NCBI GenBank assembly: GCA_003168295.1
Contig: PMST01000369.1
Location: forward strand, 1 to 13,098
Direction of reading: 5' to 3'
Source of the DNA: Actinomycetota bacterium
GTDB taxonomy: Bacteria > Actinomycetota > Actinomycetes > Streptosporangiales > Streptosporangiaceae
Length of the DNA: 13,098 nucleotides
Positions 5,317 through 12,313 of the stretch are shown here, in pieces. Each line of letters starts with the position of its first letter. Position 1 is the stretch's first letter. The notes beneath the pieces were generated by a model. That model did no database searches, had not been told where the DNA came from, and saw nothing but the letters and a program-made list of their open reading frames with translations. The position numbers were made by a program, and so were the translations under genes.

Positions 5317-6931
5317 TGGTCAGCAGGTTGTACCGGTACACCATGATCACGTAGCCCTCCACACGGTAGGTGTGCGCTGGGCGGCCGAAGAATTCCTGCC
5401 CGGCGCTGACCGCGATCCCGCCCAGCGGCCCGTCCGGGTTCGCCATGGCGACGACAAAGTTTGCCCGGCGGGTGCCGGGGTCGTACCACGCGGCATCAGC
5501 CTCCCAGGCATAAACGGCGGTGCCCTGATCGGTGACCGGGGCGACGAGCACCTTGCCGCCGCTGTCCACTGTGGTGCTGCTGGCCTGCCAGTAGGCGGCA
5601 AGGCCCTCGGTGTACCCATGCGCGGTGAGCCACCCCGCCAGGGGCATGTTCTCGGCGGCGGCCGGCGCCCCGGCCGCCGCGTAGCAGAGCGCGGCCAGGC
5701 CAGCCGCGAGCCATGCCCCTCCCGCTGGCAGCAGTGCCCGGCGGGCGGCGCGGACCCTGTCCGGCAGCAGCCCTGGCAGCACCCGGCCGGCCAGCACCGC
5801 GCCGAACGGCAGCAGCACGGCGACCTCGTGTGCCTGGCCGGCCGACGACAGCTCGATGGTGAAGACCGCTGCGGCCATCGTGGCGACCGCGGCGGCGGCA
5901 ACGACCTGCGTCACCCGGTCCACCCGGGTGAGATACCAGATGAGGGCGGCCAGCAGCGCGAGCCCGGCCAGCGCCAGGCCGATCAGGTGGAACTGCGCGA
6001 GGAAGGCCGCCAGGCCGTGGTTCCCCTGGCCGCTGGCGCCGAAGAGCAGCAGCAGCGTCTGTCCCAGCGCCCGGAGGTGACCCGGCAGCTGCGACCTGGC
6101 GGCGAGCAGCTGCCGCGGCAGCGGGAGCAGGTCGAAGCCGCCGAGCGCGCGGATCGCCTTCGCTGTACCGGCCGCCAGCAGGACTGAGACCGCGGCGGCC
6201 AGCCCCAGCGCGGTGTCGTACCAGAACTCCCGGACCGGGCGGAGCCCGATGGCCAGCACGACCAGCCGGATCACGGCCACCACGCCGACCGGGACGACCA
6301 CCGCGACCACGGCGAGCTCGTCCGCCACCTGGGCCCAGGCCAGCAGCCCGCACACCACCACCGGCACGTACCAGCGCTCCCGGGCCTGGTCCAGAACCAG
6401 CAAGATGAGCAGGACGGGCACGGCCGTGCCGAAGTGGTCGGGATTCTCCAGCAGCGCCGGCGTGCCGGCGACCGATGGCGCGAGCATGACGCCGGCCGCC
6501 ACCAGGGCGCGGACCACGCCAGCCAGGCCTTTGGCCCGGCCGCGGGCCAGCAGTGCCGCGAGCAGCACAGTCAGCGTGTACGTGACAGCACCGCAGATGT
6601 GCACCACATCCGGCCGCAGGCCGCGGACCAGATCGCCGAGCATGTATTCCGGCAGCTCGGTGGGGTAGAACGAGACGTCGCCTGTCCACCACCCGTGAAG
6701 CAGCAGGTTGCCGTGCAGCATGTCCTGCGCCTGCAGCACCTGGGCGGCACCGTCGGAGTTGAACGACGCGACCCGTGACTGCCGGAAGTACAAGACGAGC
6801 AGGCCGGCAGCGGCGAGCAGCAGGCCGCCCGCCCTCAGCAGCCGGGACCGCCAGGAAGGCTGAGGGGCCTCAGCCGCGACTGACCCCGCCGCAGCGCTGG
6901 CACCGATCGCGTTTCCTGCCGGGTGCACCAA
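5288..6931 (-). CDS. Polytopic membrane protein, GT-C glycosyltransferase-like
   Basis: Translation from TTG 6931 (or GTG 6928) gives 547 residues. After a short cytoplasmic N-terminus there is a first membrane helix (about 32-49), then an outside loop with FNSDGAAQVLQAQDMLHGN, LLHGWWTGDVSFYPTELPEY. About ten further hydrophobic segments follow between residues 113 and 421. The last 120 or so residues are soluble-looking, with WLTAHGYTEGLAAYWQASS and GGKVLVAPV. A first loop with acidic residues after helix 1 and a C-terminal extracytoplasmic domain are the layout of GT-C fold glycosyl- and mannosyltransferases, which use lipid-linked sugars. The Asp in NSDG is a candidate catalytic residue. 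I do not recognise a characterised family, so enzyme function is inference. It seems to be transcribed alone; no clear Shine-Dalgarno beyond AAGGGCAGGG upstream. Confidence 0.8.
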   Translation of the reverse strand: MVHPAGNAIGASAAAGSVAAEAPQPSWRSRLLRAGGLLLAAAGLLVLYFRQSRVASFNSDGAAQVLQAQDMLHGNLLLHGWWTGDVSFYPTELPEYMLGDLVRGLRPDVVHICGAVTYTLTVLLAALLARGRAKGLAGVVRALVAAGVMLAPSVAGTPALLENPDHFGTAVPVLLILLVLDQARERWYVPVVVCGLLAWAQVADELAVVAVVVPVGVVAVIRLVVLAIGLRPVREFWYDTALGLAAAVSVLLAAGTAKAIRALGGFDLLPLPRQLLAARSQLPGHLRALGQTLLLLFGASGQGNHGLAAFLAQFHLIGLALAGLALLAALIWYLTRVDRVTQVVAAAAVATMAAAVFTIELSSAGQAHEVAVLLPFGAVLAGRVLPGLLPDRVRAARRALLPAGGAWLAAGLAALCYAAAGAPAAAENMPLAGWLTAHGYTEGLAAYWQASSTTVDSGGKVLVAPVTDQGTAVYAWEADAAWYDPGTRRANFVVAMANPDGPLGGIAVSAGQEFFGRPAHTYRVEGYVIMVYRYNLLTRLADGSEHL

Positions 6932-7169
6932 GAAGCCGCCCTGCCCTTGACAACCTTGCCGCCGCTAGCTCCGCCCGCTACCCGGTTGCCCACTGTAGCT
7001 GACCGATGCCATCCGGACGGCGGATCGCGATAAATCGCCATAGTGCGGGGGCTTGGTCGCCTGGACCTCCTACGATCGCGGGGCCGCCGGACGACTGCAT
7101 TCCAGCGGATCCGCGTGGGGAAACGCCGCCGCCGCGGTTTTCACGGGTTCCCTGGAACGTGCCGCCACC

Positions 7170-7209
7170 GGCCGTTCGGATAAAAAGAACGTGATTTTGC
7201 CGAACGGCC
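7170..7209. repeat. Palindromic repeat, copy 2
   Basis: GGCCGTTCGG (7170-7179) and CCGAACGGCC (7200-7209) form a perfect 10-bp inverted repeat around a 20-nt AT-rich loop (7180-7199). Its reverse strand aligns best with copy 1 (both read CGG, CAAA and T just inside the arm), so the two copies are in opposite orientation. It lies 167 bp beyond the ATPase stop. The remainder of 6932-7375 holds no gene I can support. Confidence 0.75.
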
Positions 7210-7375
7210 GCTGATTCTTGTGCTCGCTCATGGACGAGCACTGCGGGCTTCGCGCCGGGTGACTCGCGTCACCCAAAGCTGGTCCGTGTCCCGGCAGAGG
7301 TTCACCGCCGCCTTGTCCGCGAAGCCGCCGAACAGCCCGGGCTAGCAGTCGTTTCCCGGTGAGGCTCTCGTGAAG

Positions 7376-8794
7376 TCACCAAGCCTGCAGCAGGCCTTCT
7401 GGGCTGAAGACAGTGTCTACCCGGTTGGTGGCTGCGCCGGAGCGGGAGATGGCAATCAGCGGAAGCGGTTCGGAGGTGATCCGGTCGCGGTGGCGCTGCA
7501 ATTCGACGAGGTCATGGTCATCGAATGGTGCGGTTTCCAGCCACTTGACCGAGCCGAGGAAGAGCAGCTGGCGGGCGACAGGTTCCCGGTCGGCGCCGAC
7601 GATGTCGATCTCGACGTCGTTGCTACGCGTCCAGTAGCCGCCAATTACCGGCGCCGCCGGTACTCCCTGAGCGGGCAGCAGACGTGTGAGTGCCTCCCGT
7701 ATGACAGGTTCGATGGCGCGCCCGCGCCATGAGGTCCAGCTCCTGAAAATGCGATCCAGCGTCAGGTCCGAGCGCATCCGGTCCAGCTCGGTCAGATGGG
7801 GGCCGAGAAATGCCAGCCAGAACCGCAGGTAGGTATCCGTGATGCGGTACCGGCGCTCCTTCGACGGTGTCAGGCTGATCGGCAAGTCGCCGACGACCAC
7901 GCCCTTGCTGATCAGCAAGTCAGTGGCGCGGGTAAGCGTTGAATGGGCAATGCCCCCGGCGGCGCGGGCGATGTTGGTGAAGCTGCGCTCGCCGCTGCCG
8001 ATCGCGGCCAGGACTGCGCGGGCCTGCGCCTGGTCGGGGAACTCCGCTGACAGTGACAGCTGGGCTGAGACCACGAGCGGGCTTACGGGATTGGCCAGCT
8101 CCCTGGACAGGAAGGATCTCGTGTCTTCCCCGTTTTCCCACCTGGCGCAGATGATCGGCAGGCCACCGGTGATAAGGGCCGCGTCGAAGGCATCAGCGGC
8201 AGAAAGCCCGGCCATAGCAGCAACATCTGCCGGGTTCAGTGGCCCTATCGTCATCTGGGCACCGCGCTGATGGAAGGGGCGGCCGTAGGAAGTGAGCGCC
8301 TCCATCATGGACAGATCGGAGCCGATCAAGATCAGCAGCACCGGCTTACGTGACATCTCGCGATCCCAGGCACGTTGCAGCACGCTTTCGAATACACCGG
8401 ACAGATCCATGAGATAGGGCAGTTCGTCAATCACGACGACGCTCGCCACCTCGTCAGGGAGTATCCCTGCGAGCTGGCGGAACGCCGCGGCCCAGTTCCC
8501 TGGTGCCGCTTCGCCGAACACTTCCGCCTCCGGCAGCGAGCAGGTGCGGACCGTCTCGCTAAACTCGCGCAGCGGCTCCCCGCCGAAGCCGATCTCGGCG
8601 GTATAAAAGACACTGGGCACGTGGAGCCGGTCGATGAACTCCTCAACCAGCGCGGACTTGCCGATCCGGCGGCGCCCGCGGATAATGAGGCACTTTCCCG
8701 GTCGTGACTCGCCGACGTGTTCCCGGACCTCAGCGAAAATCTGGTCCAGGGCAGCCAATTCTCGGCGTCTCCCCACGAAACCTGACACGACCAT
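7376..8794 (-). CDS. AAA-family ATPase, archaeal ATPase / DUF234 type
   Basis: ATG 8794 gives 472 residues beginning SGFVGRRRELAALDQIF, the standard start of this family. GTG 8788 is possible, because GGAG touches the ATG but lies 6 nt from that GTG. The frame is open upstream to 9076, but that extension overlaps a dyad and a divergent gene. Walker A is GRRRIGKS (40-47), Walker B is VVVIDELP (119-126), and LLILIGSDLSMM (153-164) fits the sensor strand. A winged helix spans about 253-315. The C-terminal DUF234-like region has EIDIV (395-399) and GSVKW (414-418), corresponding to a PD-(D/E)XK nuclease core with Ser where Glu is expected, so nuclease activity is doubtful. The cellular role of this family is poorly known; it is widespread in actinomycetes and archaea. 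Confidence 0.88.
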   Translation of the reverse strand: MVVSGFVGRRRELAALDQIFAEVREHVGESRPGKCLIIRGRRRIGKSALVEEFIDRLHVPSVFYTAEIGFGGEPLREFSETVRTCSLPEAEVFGEAAPGNWAAAFRQLAGILPDEVASVVVIDELPYLMDLSGVFESVLQRAWDREMSRKPVLLILIGSDLSMMEALTSYGRPFHQRGAQMTIGPLNPADVAAMAGLSAADAFDAALITGGLPIICARWENGEDTRSFLSRELANPVSPLVVSAQLSLSAEFPDQAQARAVLAAIGSGERSFTNIARAAGGIAHSTLTRATDLLISKGVVVGDLPISLTPSKERRYRITDTYLRFWLAFLGPHLTELDRMRSDLTLDRIFRSWTSWRGRAIEPVIREALTRLLPAQGVPAAPVIGGYWTRSNDVEIDIVGADREPVARQLLFLGSVKWLETAPFDDHDLVELQRHRDRITSEPLPLIAISRSGAATNRVDTVFSPEGLLQAW

Positions 8795-8810
8795 CTCCAA
8801 GACTATCTGA

Positions 8811-8840
8811 CAAGATACTCCCACCAAAAATAGTATCTTG
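8811..8840. promoter_or_regulatory. 9-bp inverted repeat between the ATPase gene and a small divergent ORF
   Basis: CAAGATACT (8811-8819) and AGTATCTTG (8832-8840) form a perfect 9-bp inverted repeat with a 12-nt AT-rich spacer. It is 17 bp upstream of the ATPase start and 22 bp before ATG 8862 on the other strand. On the minus strand TACTAT in the right-hand part could be a -10 element. This is either an operator for a dimeric protein controlling both directions or a hairpin in the 5' untranslated RNA. Confidence 0.6.
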
Positions 8841-8861
8841 ATTGGAAGTAACCTAGACCGT

Positions 8862-8960
8862 ATGACTCGCGGCCTGATCACCCTGAACGTTGATAGCCCG
8901 CTGGCCAGCCTGGCGCTCGCCCTCGCCGCCGCCCTGCGGGTCCTTGACGTCCTCGGCTGA
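8862..8960 (+). CDS. Possible 32-residue hydrophobic peptide, leaderless
   Basis: ATG 8862 is preceded 7 nt upstream by TAACCT (8849-8854), a TANNNT -10 hexamer, so a leaderless transcript is possible; there is no Shine-Dalgarno. The peptide is MTRGLITLNVDSPLASLALA continuing with an Ala/Leu-rich helix and ending VLDVLG. The stretch from about residue 14 to 29 is hydrophobic enough for a single membrane or amphipathic helix. I recognise no family. It is divergent from the ATPase gene across the 9-bp dyad. It could be a small membrane peptide, a leader peptide, or chance; high GC makes short open frames common. Confidence 0.3.
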   Translation: MTRGLITLNVDSPLASLALALAAALRVLDVLG

Positions 8961-9066
8961 CGGGCAGTGGCGGCAATGTTCAACCGGGAGCGGCTCGTCA
9001 GGGCAGGCGACGTGACACGCGCGGCTGGCGCATCCTGGCCACAACTCGCAGAAAAGAAGTTCATCA

Positions 9067-9375
9067 ATGTCGGCAACGCTTAGTTTGACCCGGGAAACGC
9101 CCTTCGCCTTCGAGCTCCGGCGCGGCGTCTTCGACATCTCGGTCGACGGCAAGACTGTCGGCTCCATCGAAAGCCACGAGACGGTCGAGGTGTCGCTCGA
9201 GCCGGGACACCACACCCTTCAGATCCGGCACGGCCGCTACTCGAGCCGAAACGAGTCTTTCGACGTGCCCGACGGCGACGTCGCCAGCTTCCGCTGCCAC
9301 GGGGCCATGATCTGGCCAACGTACCTCGTGTCCTTCCTCAAGCCAGACCTCGCCATCAGCCTGAGGCCGACGTGA
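9067..9375 (+). CDS. Small hypothetical protein, PEGA-like beta domain
   Basis: The 102-residue product starts MSATLSLTRETPFAFELRRG. It continues as a run of short predicted beta strands: FDISVDGKTVGSIESHETVE, VSLEPGHHTLQIRHGRYSS and SFDVPDGDVASFRC. The pattern V-DG--VG-I---E--E--L-PG-HTL is the one seen in PEGA-like and similar small beta-sandwich domains of actinomycete proteins. The C-terminus, MIWPTYLVSFLKPDLAISL, contains a moderately hydrophobic stretch that may touch the membrane. There is no signal peptide. The start has only a weak A/G-rich site (AAAAGAAG, about 8 nt upstream). Function is unknown; the domain usually binds surfaces or ligands rather than catalysing. It is probably expressed alone or with the small upstream ORF. 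Confidence 0.65.
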   Translation: MSATLSLTRETPFAFELRRGVFDISVDGKTVGSIESHETVEVSLEPGHHTLQIRHGRYSSRNESFDVPDGDVASFRCHGAMIWPTYLVSFLKPDLAISLRPT

Positions 9376-9879
9376 GGAGCGGCGCCGGACGGCCTCCCAT
9401 GCCGCGACCGCCCTCTACCACGGACTGCGCGCCGCCGACGGCGAGATCGACGCGGTTCACCGCGGCTTCGGCGTGCGATTTCAATTCAGGAAGTCCAAAC
9501 CAGCAGACCGGTGTCCTAACGCGATGCGCCTCAATCGCTTCACCTCGCGCTTGTCGAAGACGCCCGGCGTGGTCAGCCCTTCCGACGGGGTGCCGGCCTA
9601 CACGAACGTGATTATCTTCCGGCTCCGCCCTGGAGGCCTCCTCCTCGATCTCGTCCTGGACGCCGTTTCGGGGACCGAGGCGGCGCGCTACCGGAGTCGC
9701 GGCGCACCTGCTGGCCTGCGGCCCCCGCGCCGAAGACTACCGGGGTCTCTTGGCCGCCGCCCACCGTAGTCATCGCCTCCGCCGGCCACGTCGTAGGGTG
9801 GATCGACGTGCACCCCGACGACAGCACCCGCACCGAACCGGCGTAGATCCTCAGCGCCCTGAACCAGCTCCGCCTCTAA
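9376..9879 (+). pseudogene. Degenerate coding sequence with frameshift and nonsense codon
   Basis: No intact gene spans this stretch, but pieces look coding. Frame 2 gives TASHAATALYHGLRAADGEI (about 9389-9448), and further on PSDGVPAYTNVIIFRL. Around 9690-9770 a different frame reads AAHLLACGPRAEDYRGLLAA followed by AHRSH. From 9784 the next frame reads GHVVGWIDVHPDDSTRTEPA, meets TAG at 9844-9846, and continues ILSALNQLRL to TAA at 9877-9879. The block GWIDVHPDD is a plausible end of a conserved protein, and the TAG could have been CAG (Gln). I interpret this as one or two decayed genes. I do not recognise the family, and I am unsure where the original start lay. Confidence 0.45.
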
Positions 9880-9921
9880 CAGCGCCGACCCCCGGCGCGC
9901 CCGCGAAAAGGACGGTACGCG

Positions 9922-10023
9922 ATGGCAGTACTACTGGGCGTACTCATGCTGCCCGGCGCCAAAGCCCGCAACGGTGGTACGGAGCACCGGCGGCATCGGT
10001 CGGACACCACGCGTCATGCCTGA
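9922..10023 (+). CDS. Short ORF overlapping the start of the maleylpyruvate isomerase family gene
   Basis: ATG 9922 has AAAAGGA about 9 nt upstream and opens a 33-residue frame (MAVLLGVLMLPGAKARNGGT, then a His/Arg-rich tail). It stops at TGA 10021-10023, just past ATG 10016 of the next gene. The next gene has no Shine-Dalgarno of its own, so translation of this short frame could deliver ribosomes to it. It may also be the stump of a degraded gene. No homology is recognised. Confidence 0.3.
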   Translation: MAVLLGVLMLPGAKARNGGTEHRRHRSDTTRHA

Positions 10024-10759
10024 ACTCGATCTGACCATCGCCACAGCAGACGGCCGCGACCTGCTGACGGCCGCCGAAACGGACTGGCTACGGCCCGTTC
10101 CGCACTGCCCAGGCTGGGATGCCGCCGACCTCGTCGGCCACATGGGCGCGATCCTGGGCTGGATCGCCAGGATCGTCGCTACCGGCGAACGTGTTGCGCG
10201 CCGGGACCGGGAAACCCCGCCGTCCGAGCACGCCGCGTTGGCGTCCTGGTATTCGGCCCATCTGAGCCACACCGTGGACATCCTGACCGCCACTGACGTT
10301 GACTCACCGGCCTGGACGTTCTCGAGCCGTGGCGAGCGGCGGGCTGGCTGGTGGCGACGGCGACTGGCCGTGGAACTGGCCATCCACCGGTGGGATGCCC
10401 AGCACGCCGCCAGCCTCGGCGGCGCTGCACCGCCCCAGCCGCTGGATGCCGAGGTCGCCGCGGCGGGCATCGAGGAATTCCTGACGGAGTTCCTGCCCGG
10501 CCTGCTGGCCCAGCCCGAGGTCGGCGGCTTGACCGGTTCCCTGCACCTGCATGCCACCGACGGGCCCAGCGAGTGGTGGGTCGACCTCGACGCGCGTGCC
10601 GATGCCGCCGCTGTCCCGAGGCACGCCAAGGCAGATACCGCCGTAAGAGGCACCGAATCCGACTTGATGCTCTGGCTCACCAACCGGAGTCCTGTCCCTA
10701 CCGTTGAGATCCTGGGTCAGGATGACGTCGCAGCCAGCTGGACCCAGCTCCGGCGCTGA
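10016..10759 (+). CDS. Maleylpyruvate isomerase family (mycothiol-dependent, DinB-like) protein
   Basis: ATG 10016 gives 247 residues; an upstream in-frame codon at 9974 is less likely, as MPELDLTIATADGRDLL is a natural beginning. The N-terminal four-helix bundle has the family signature VPHCPGWDAADLVGHMGAI (about residues 28-46). Its histidine is one metal ligand, and AVELAIHRWDAQHA supplies the second His in the E-x3-H-x-WD motif. The C-terminal domain (about 165-247) fits the MDMPI C-terminal alpha/beta domain. Characterised members use mycothiol to isomerise maleylpyruvate, but most homologues have unknown substrates, so the specific reaction is not established. Translation may be coupled to the short ORF ending at 10023. 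A hairpin overlaps the stop codon. Confidence 0.9.
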   Translation: MPELDLTIATADGRDLLTAAETDWLRPVPHCPGWDAADLVGHMGAILGWIARIVATGERVARRDRETPPSEHAALASWYSAHLSHTVDILTATDVDSPAWTFSSRGERRAGWWRRRLAVELAIHRWDAQHAASLGGAAPPQPLDAEVAAAGIEEFLTEFLPGLLAQPEVGGLTGSLHLHATDGPSEWWVDLDARADAAAVPRHAKADTAVRGTESDLMLWLTNRSPVPTVEILGQDDVAASWTQLRR

Positions 10760-10773
10760 CGAGCGCCGGCTTT
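10750..10773 (+). terminator. Intrinsic terminator-like hairpin overlapping the stop codon
   Basis: CCGGCGCT (10750-10757), loop GACG, AGCGCCGG (10762-10769) is a perfect 8-bp stem with a tetraloop, followed by CTTTAG. The stop TGA is at 10757-10759, so the stem begins inside the last codons of the maleylpyruvate isomerase family gene. Confidence 0.6.
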
Positions 10774-10947
10774 AGCCAGACGTGTTCGGATCGTTCGAGC
10801 ACCTCTTCTTCTGCTGGCGTCTTACCGCGCGTGCGGTGCGGCGATCCGGCGCCATGTTCATCGTCCACGACGCCACGCTGTCCTAGTGGTGCCGGTCGAG
10901 AGCTGGCCGCTGGCCGCCATATTGCCTGGTAACAAGGACGCGAATGA

Positions 10948-11142
10948 CTACCCATCCCGGCCTTGATGCTGCAGGGCTTCCGTGGATGCAGGGGAAGGAC
11001 AAACACCTCGGTTAGCGTGCAGGATGACGATGAATGCTGCCAGTCCAGCTAGGTAGAACACACAGGCGCAGGCACCGGCTATGAGAAAACATGCAGGTTT
11101 GTCGCCGATCCACCAAGATGCAGTGCAGGCCGCCGGAACCAC
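10948..11142 (-). CDS. Possible small single-span membrane protein (64 aa)
   Basis: The region 10760-11635 contains no recognisable gene; this is its best candidate. From GTG 11142 on the minus strand the frame gives MVPAACTASWWIGDKPACFL, then IAGACACVFYLAGLAAFIVI, then LHANRG and a polar tail. Residues 17-41 form a clear hydrophobic helix flanked by Lys and His/Arg, as in a single-span membrane protein. Third codon positions are less GC-rich than in the neighbours, so it could be foreign or non-coding. The start lacks a well-placed Shine-Dalgarno (GGAG is 13 nt away). Small membrane ORFs of this kind are common and poorly annotated in actinomycetes. I recognise no family. Confidence 0.3.
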   Translation of the reverse strand: MVPAACTASWWIGDKPACFLIAGACACVFYLAGLAAFIVILHANRGVCPSPASTEALQHQGRDG

Positions 11143-11600
11143 AACGGCCGGAAGACTCCGGTGACTGACAGGGAGAACCCCTGCGGGACGACGAGCATAT
11201 GACTAATACCAGGATCGCAGCGTGCCATGTATCGGGTTCGCGAGAGCTGGTAAGCACGGATCGGGACTCACCCCTGCCTCAGCCCGGGCGGCCCGGTGGC
11301 GTCGGCCATGCGGGGCCGGCTAGTAACGGTACTGGTCCGGCTTGTAGGGTATTCGGCGAACGCCGGCTCAGTGCGTACCAGGTCGGCCGCGATCTCGGCT
11401 AATGGCCACACTTGTGAATCGGTGCGAAGCACTAATTCGCGCTGCAATTCTTGTGCCGCCACCACAACACCGGCTATTCCGCTGGGCCTGCTCCGGTGCC
11501 AGCGGGAGGACAGGCGCCGGGCCGCGCGAGACAGGGAAGCGCCTGCTCGGGAGGGAAATCCGCCAGGATGGGTGCCCTCCGCTCGTAGGCCGGTCAACGG

Positions 11601-11606
11601 TATACT
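11601..11606 (+). promoter_or_regulatory. Candidate -10 box of the TetR gene
   Basis: TATACT matches the -10 consensus at five of six positions. It stands 35 bp before ATG 11642 in a GC-rich setting where such a hexamer is unlikely by chance. No convincing -35 box precedes it. Confidence 0.5.
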
Positions 11607-11641
11607 TGATTCAGACCTCGAGAAAGCGATGACGTGTGCCG

Positions 11642-12250
11642 ATGACTGACGACCGGCGAAGGCTGATAAACGACTCACGTGATGACGCGGAGTACAGCGG
11701 CCGTGAGCGGGTAAGCCGAGCTGCGTATGAACTGTTCAGCCGCGAGGGTGTCCGGGCGGTCGGGGTCGACGCGGTCATCGCCCGGGCGGGCACGGCGAAG
11801 ATGACTCTCTACCGGAATTTCCCGTCCAAAGATGACCTGATTCTCGAATTCCTCCGGCGTCGTGAGCAGCTATGGACCCATGAGTGGCTGGAGGCTGAGA
11901 GCCGTCGACGTGGCGAAACTCCCCGCGAGCAGCTACTGGCGATTTTCGACGTGTTCTCTGATTGGTTCAGCCAGCCCGACTTCGAGGGCTGTTCCTTCCT
12001 GACGACAATGGTCGAAATTAACGACAAAGAGCATCCCGTCTACCAGGCTGCCATTGGGCATCTGGCCAATATCCGAGACTACATAGCGGAGCTCGCCGCC
12101 GCCGCCGGCCTTCGTGATACCGATTCGTTCGCCCGCAAATGGCACATTCTCATGAAAGGCTCGATCATGGCGGCCCATGAGGGCGACATCGCAGCAGCGG
12201 CGCGGGCCAAGGAGATCGGCGAGCTCCTGCTCACGGAGCACGCCAGATAG
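11642..12250 (+). CDS. TetR/AcrR-family transcriptional regulator
   Basis: ATG 11642 gives 202 residues, the usual TetR length; GTG 11636, two codons upstream, has GAGAAAG at 9 nt and is equally possible. The N-terminal helix-turn-helix spans about residues 20-68: RVSRAAYELFSREGVRAVGV, DAVIARAGTAKMTLYRNFPS and KDDLILEFL, the classic TetR_N pattern with the recognition helix ending in TLYRNF. The C-terminal ligand domain includes WFSQPDFEGCSFLTTMVEIN and ends with ARAKEIGELLLTEHAR, typical of AcrR-like repressors of unknown ligand. The gene converges with the MetE-like gene across a strong terminator, so its target is not obvious. The long unassigned stretch upstream may hold its operator. Codon use is slightly less GC-rich than in most neighbours. 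Confidence 0.93.
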   Translation: MTDDRRRLINDSRDDAEYSGRERVSRAAYELFSREGVRAVGVDAVIARAGTAKMTLYRNFPSKDDLILEFLRRREQLWTHEWLEAESRRRGETPREQLLAIFDVFSDWFSQPDFEGCSFLTTMVEINDKEHPVYQAAIGHLANIRDYIAELAAAAGLRDTDSFARKWHILMKGSIMAAHEGDIAAAARAKEIGELLLTEHAR

Positions 12251-12264
12251 GTACGGCCGAGGCA

Positions 12265-12304
12265 GCGGTGGGATGCCCGCGCCGACGTGCGGGCACCCCA
12301 CCGC
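12265..12304. terminator. Bidirectional terminator between convergent genes
   Basis: GCGGTGGGATGCCCGC (12265-12280) pairs with GCGGGCACCCCACCGC (12289-12304) over an 8-nt loop: a 16-bp stem with a single mismatch. It lies between the TetR stop (12250) and the stop of the minus-strand MetE-like gene (12314), so it can serve both. No long U-tract is present, as is usual in actinomycetes. Confidence 0.8.
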
Positions 12305-12313
12305 TTGGACTCC

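Noticed and set aside
5294..6187. Plus-strand frame of 297 residues antisense to the membrane protein
   Set aside because: Gln/Arg/Gly-rich composition typical of the complement of a hydrophobic GC-rich gene.
8976..9083. Short plus-strand frame MFNRERLVRAGDV... ending at TAG 9081-9083
   Set aside because: No ribosome site, no homology, and it overlaps the start of the 9067 gene.
11319..11344. Imperfect GCCGG...CCGGC dyad containing AGT/ACT
   Set aside because: Too many interruptions to separate it from chance in GC-rich DNA.
11268..11678. Minus-strand frame of 136 residues containing LAEIAADLVRTEPAFAEYP
   Set aside because: One segment looks protein-like, but it has no credible start and overlaps the TetR promoter and start; not enough to call a gene.
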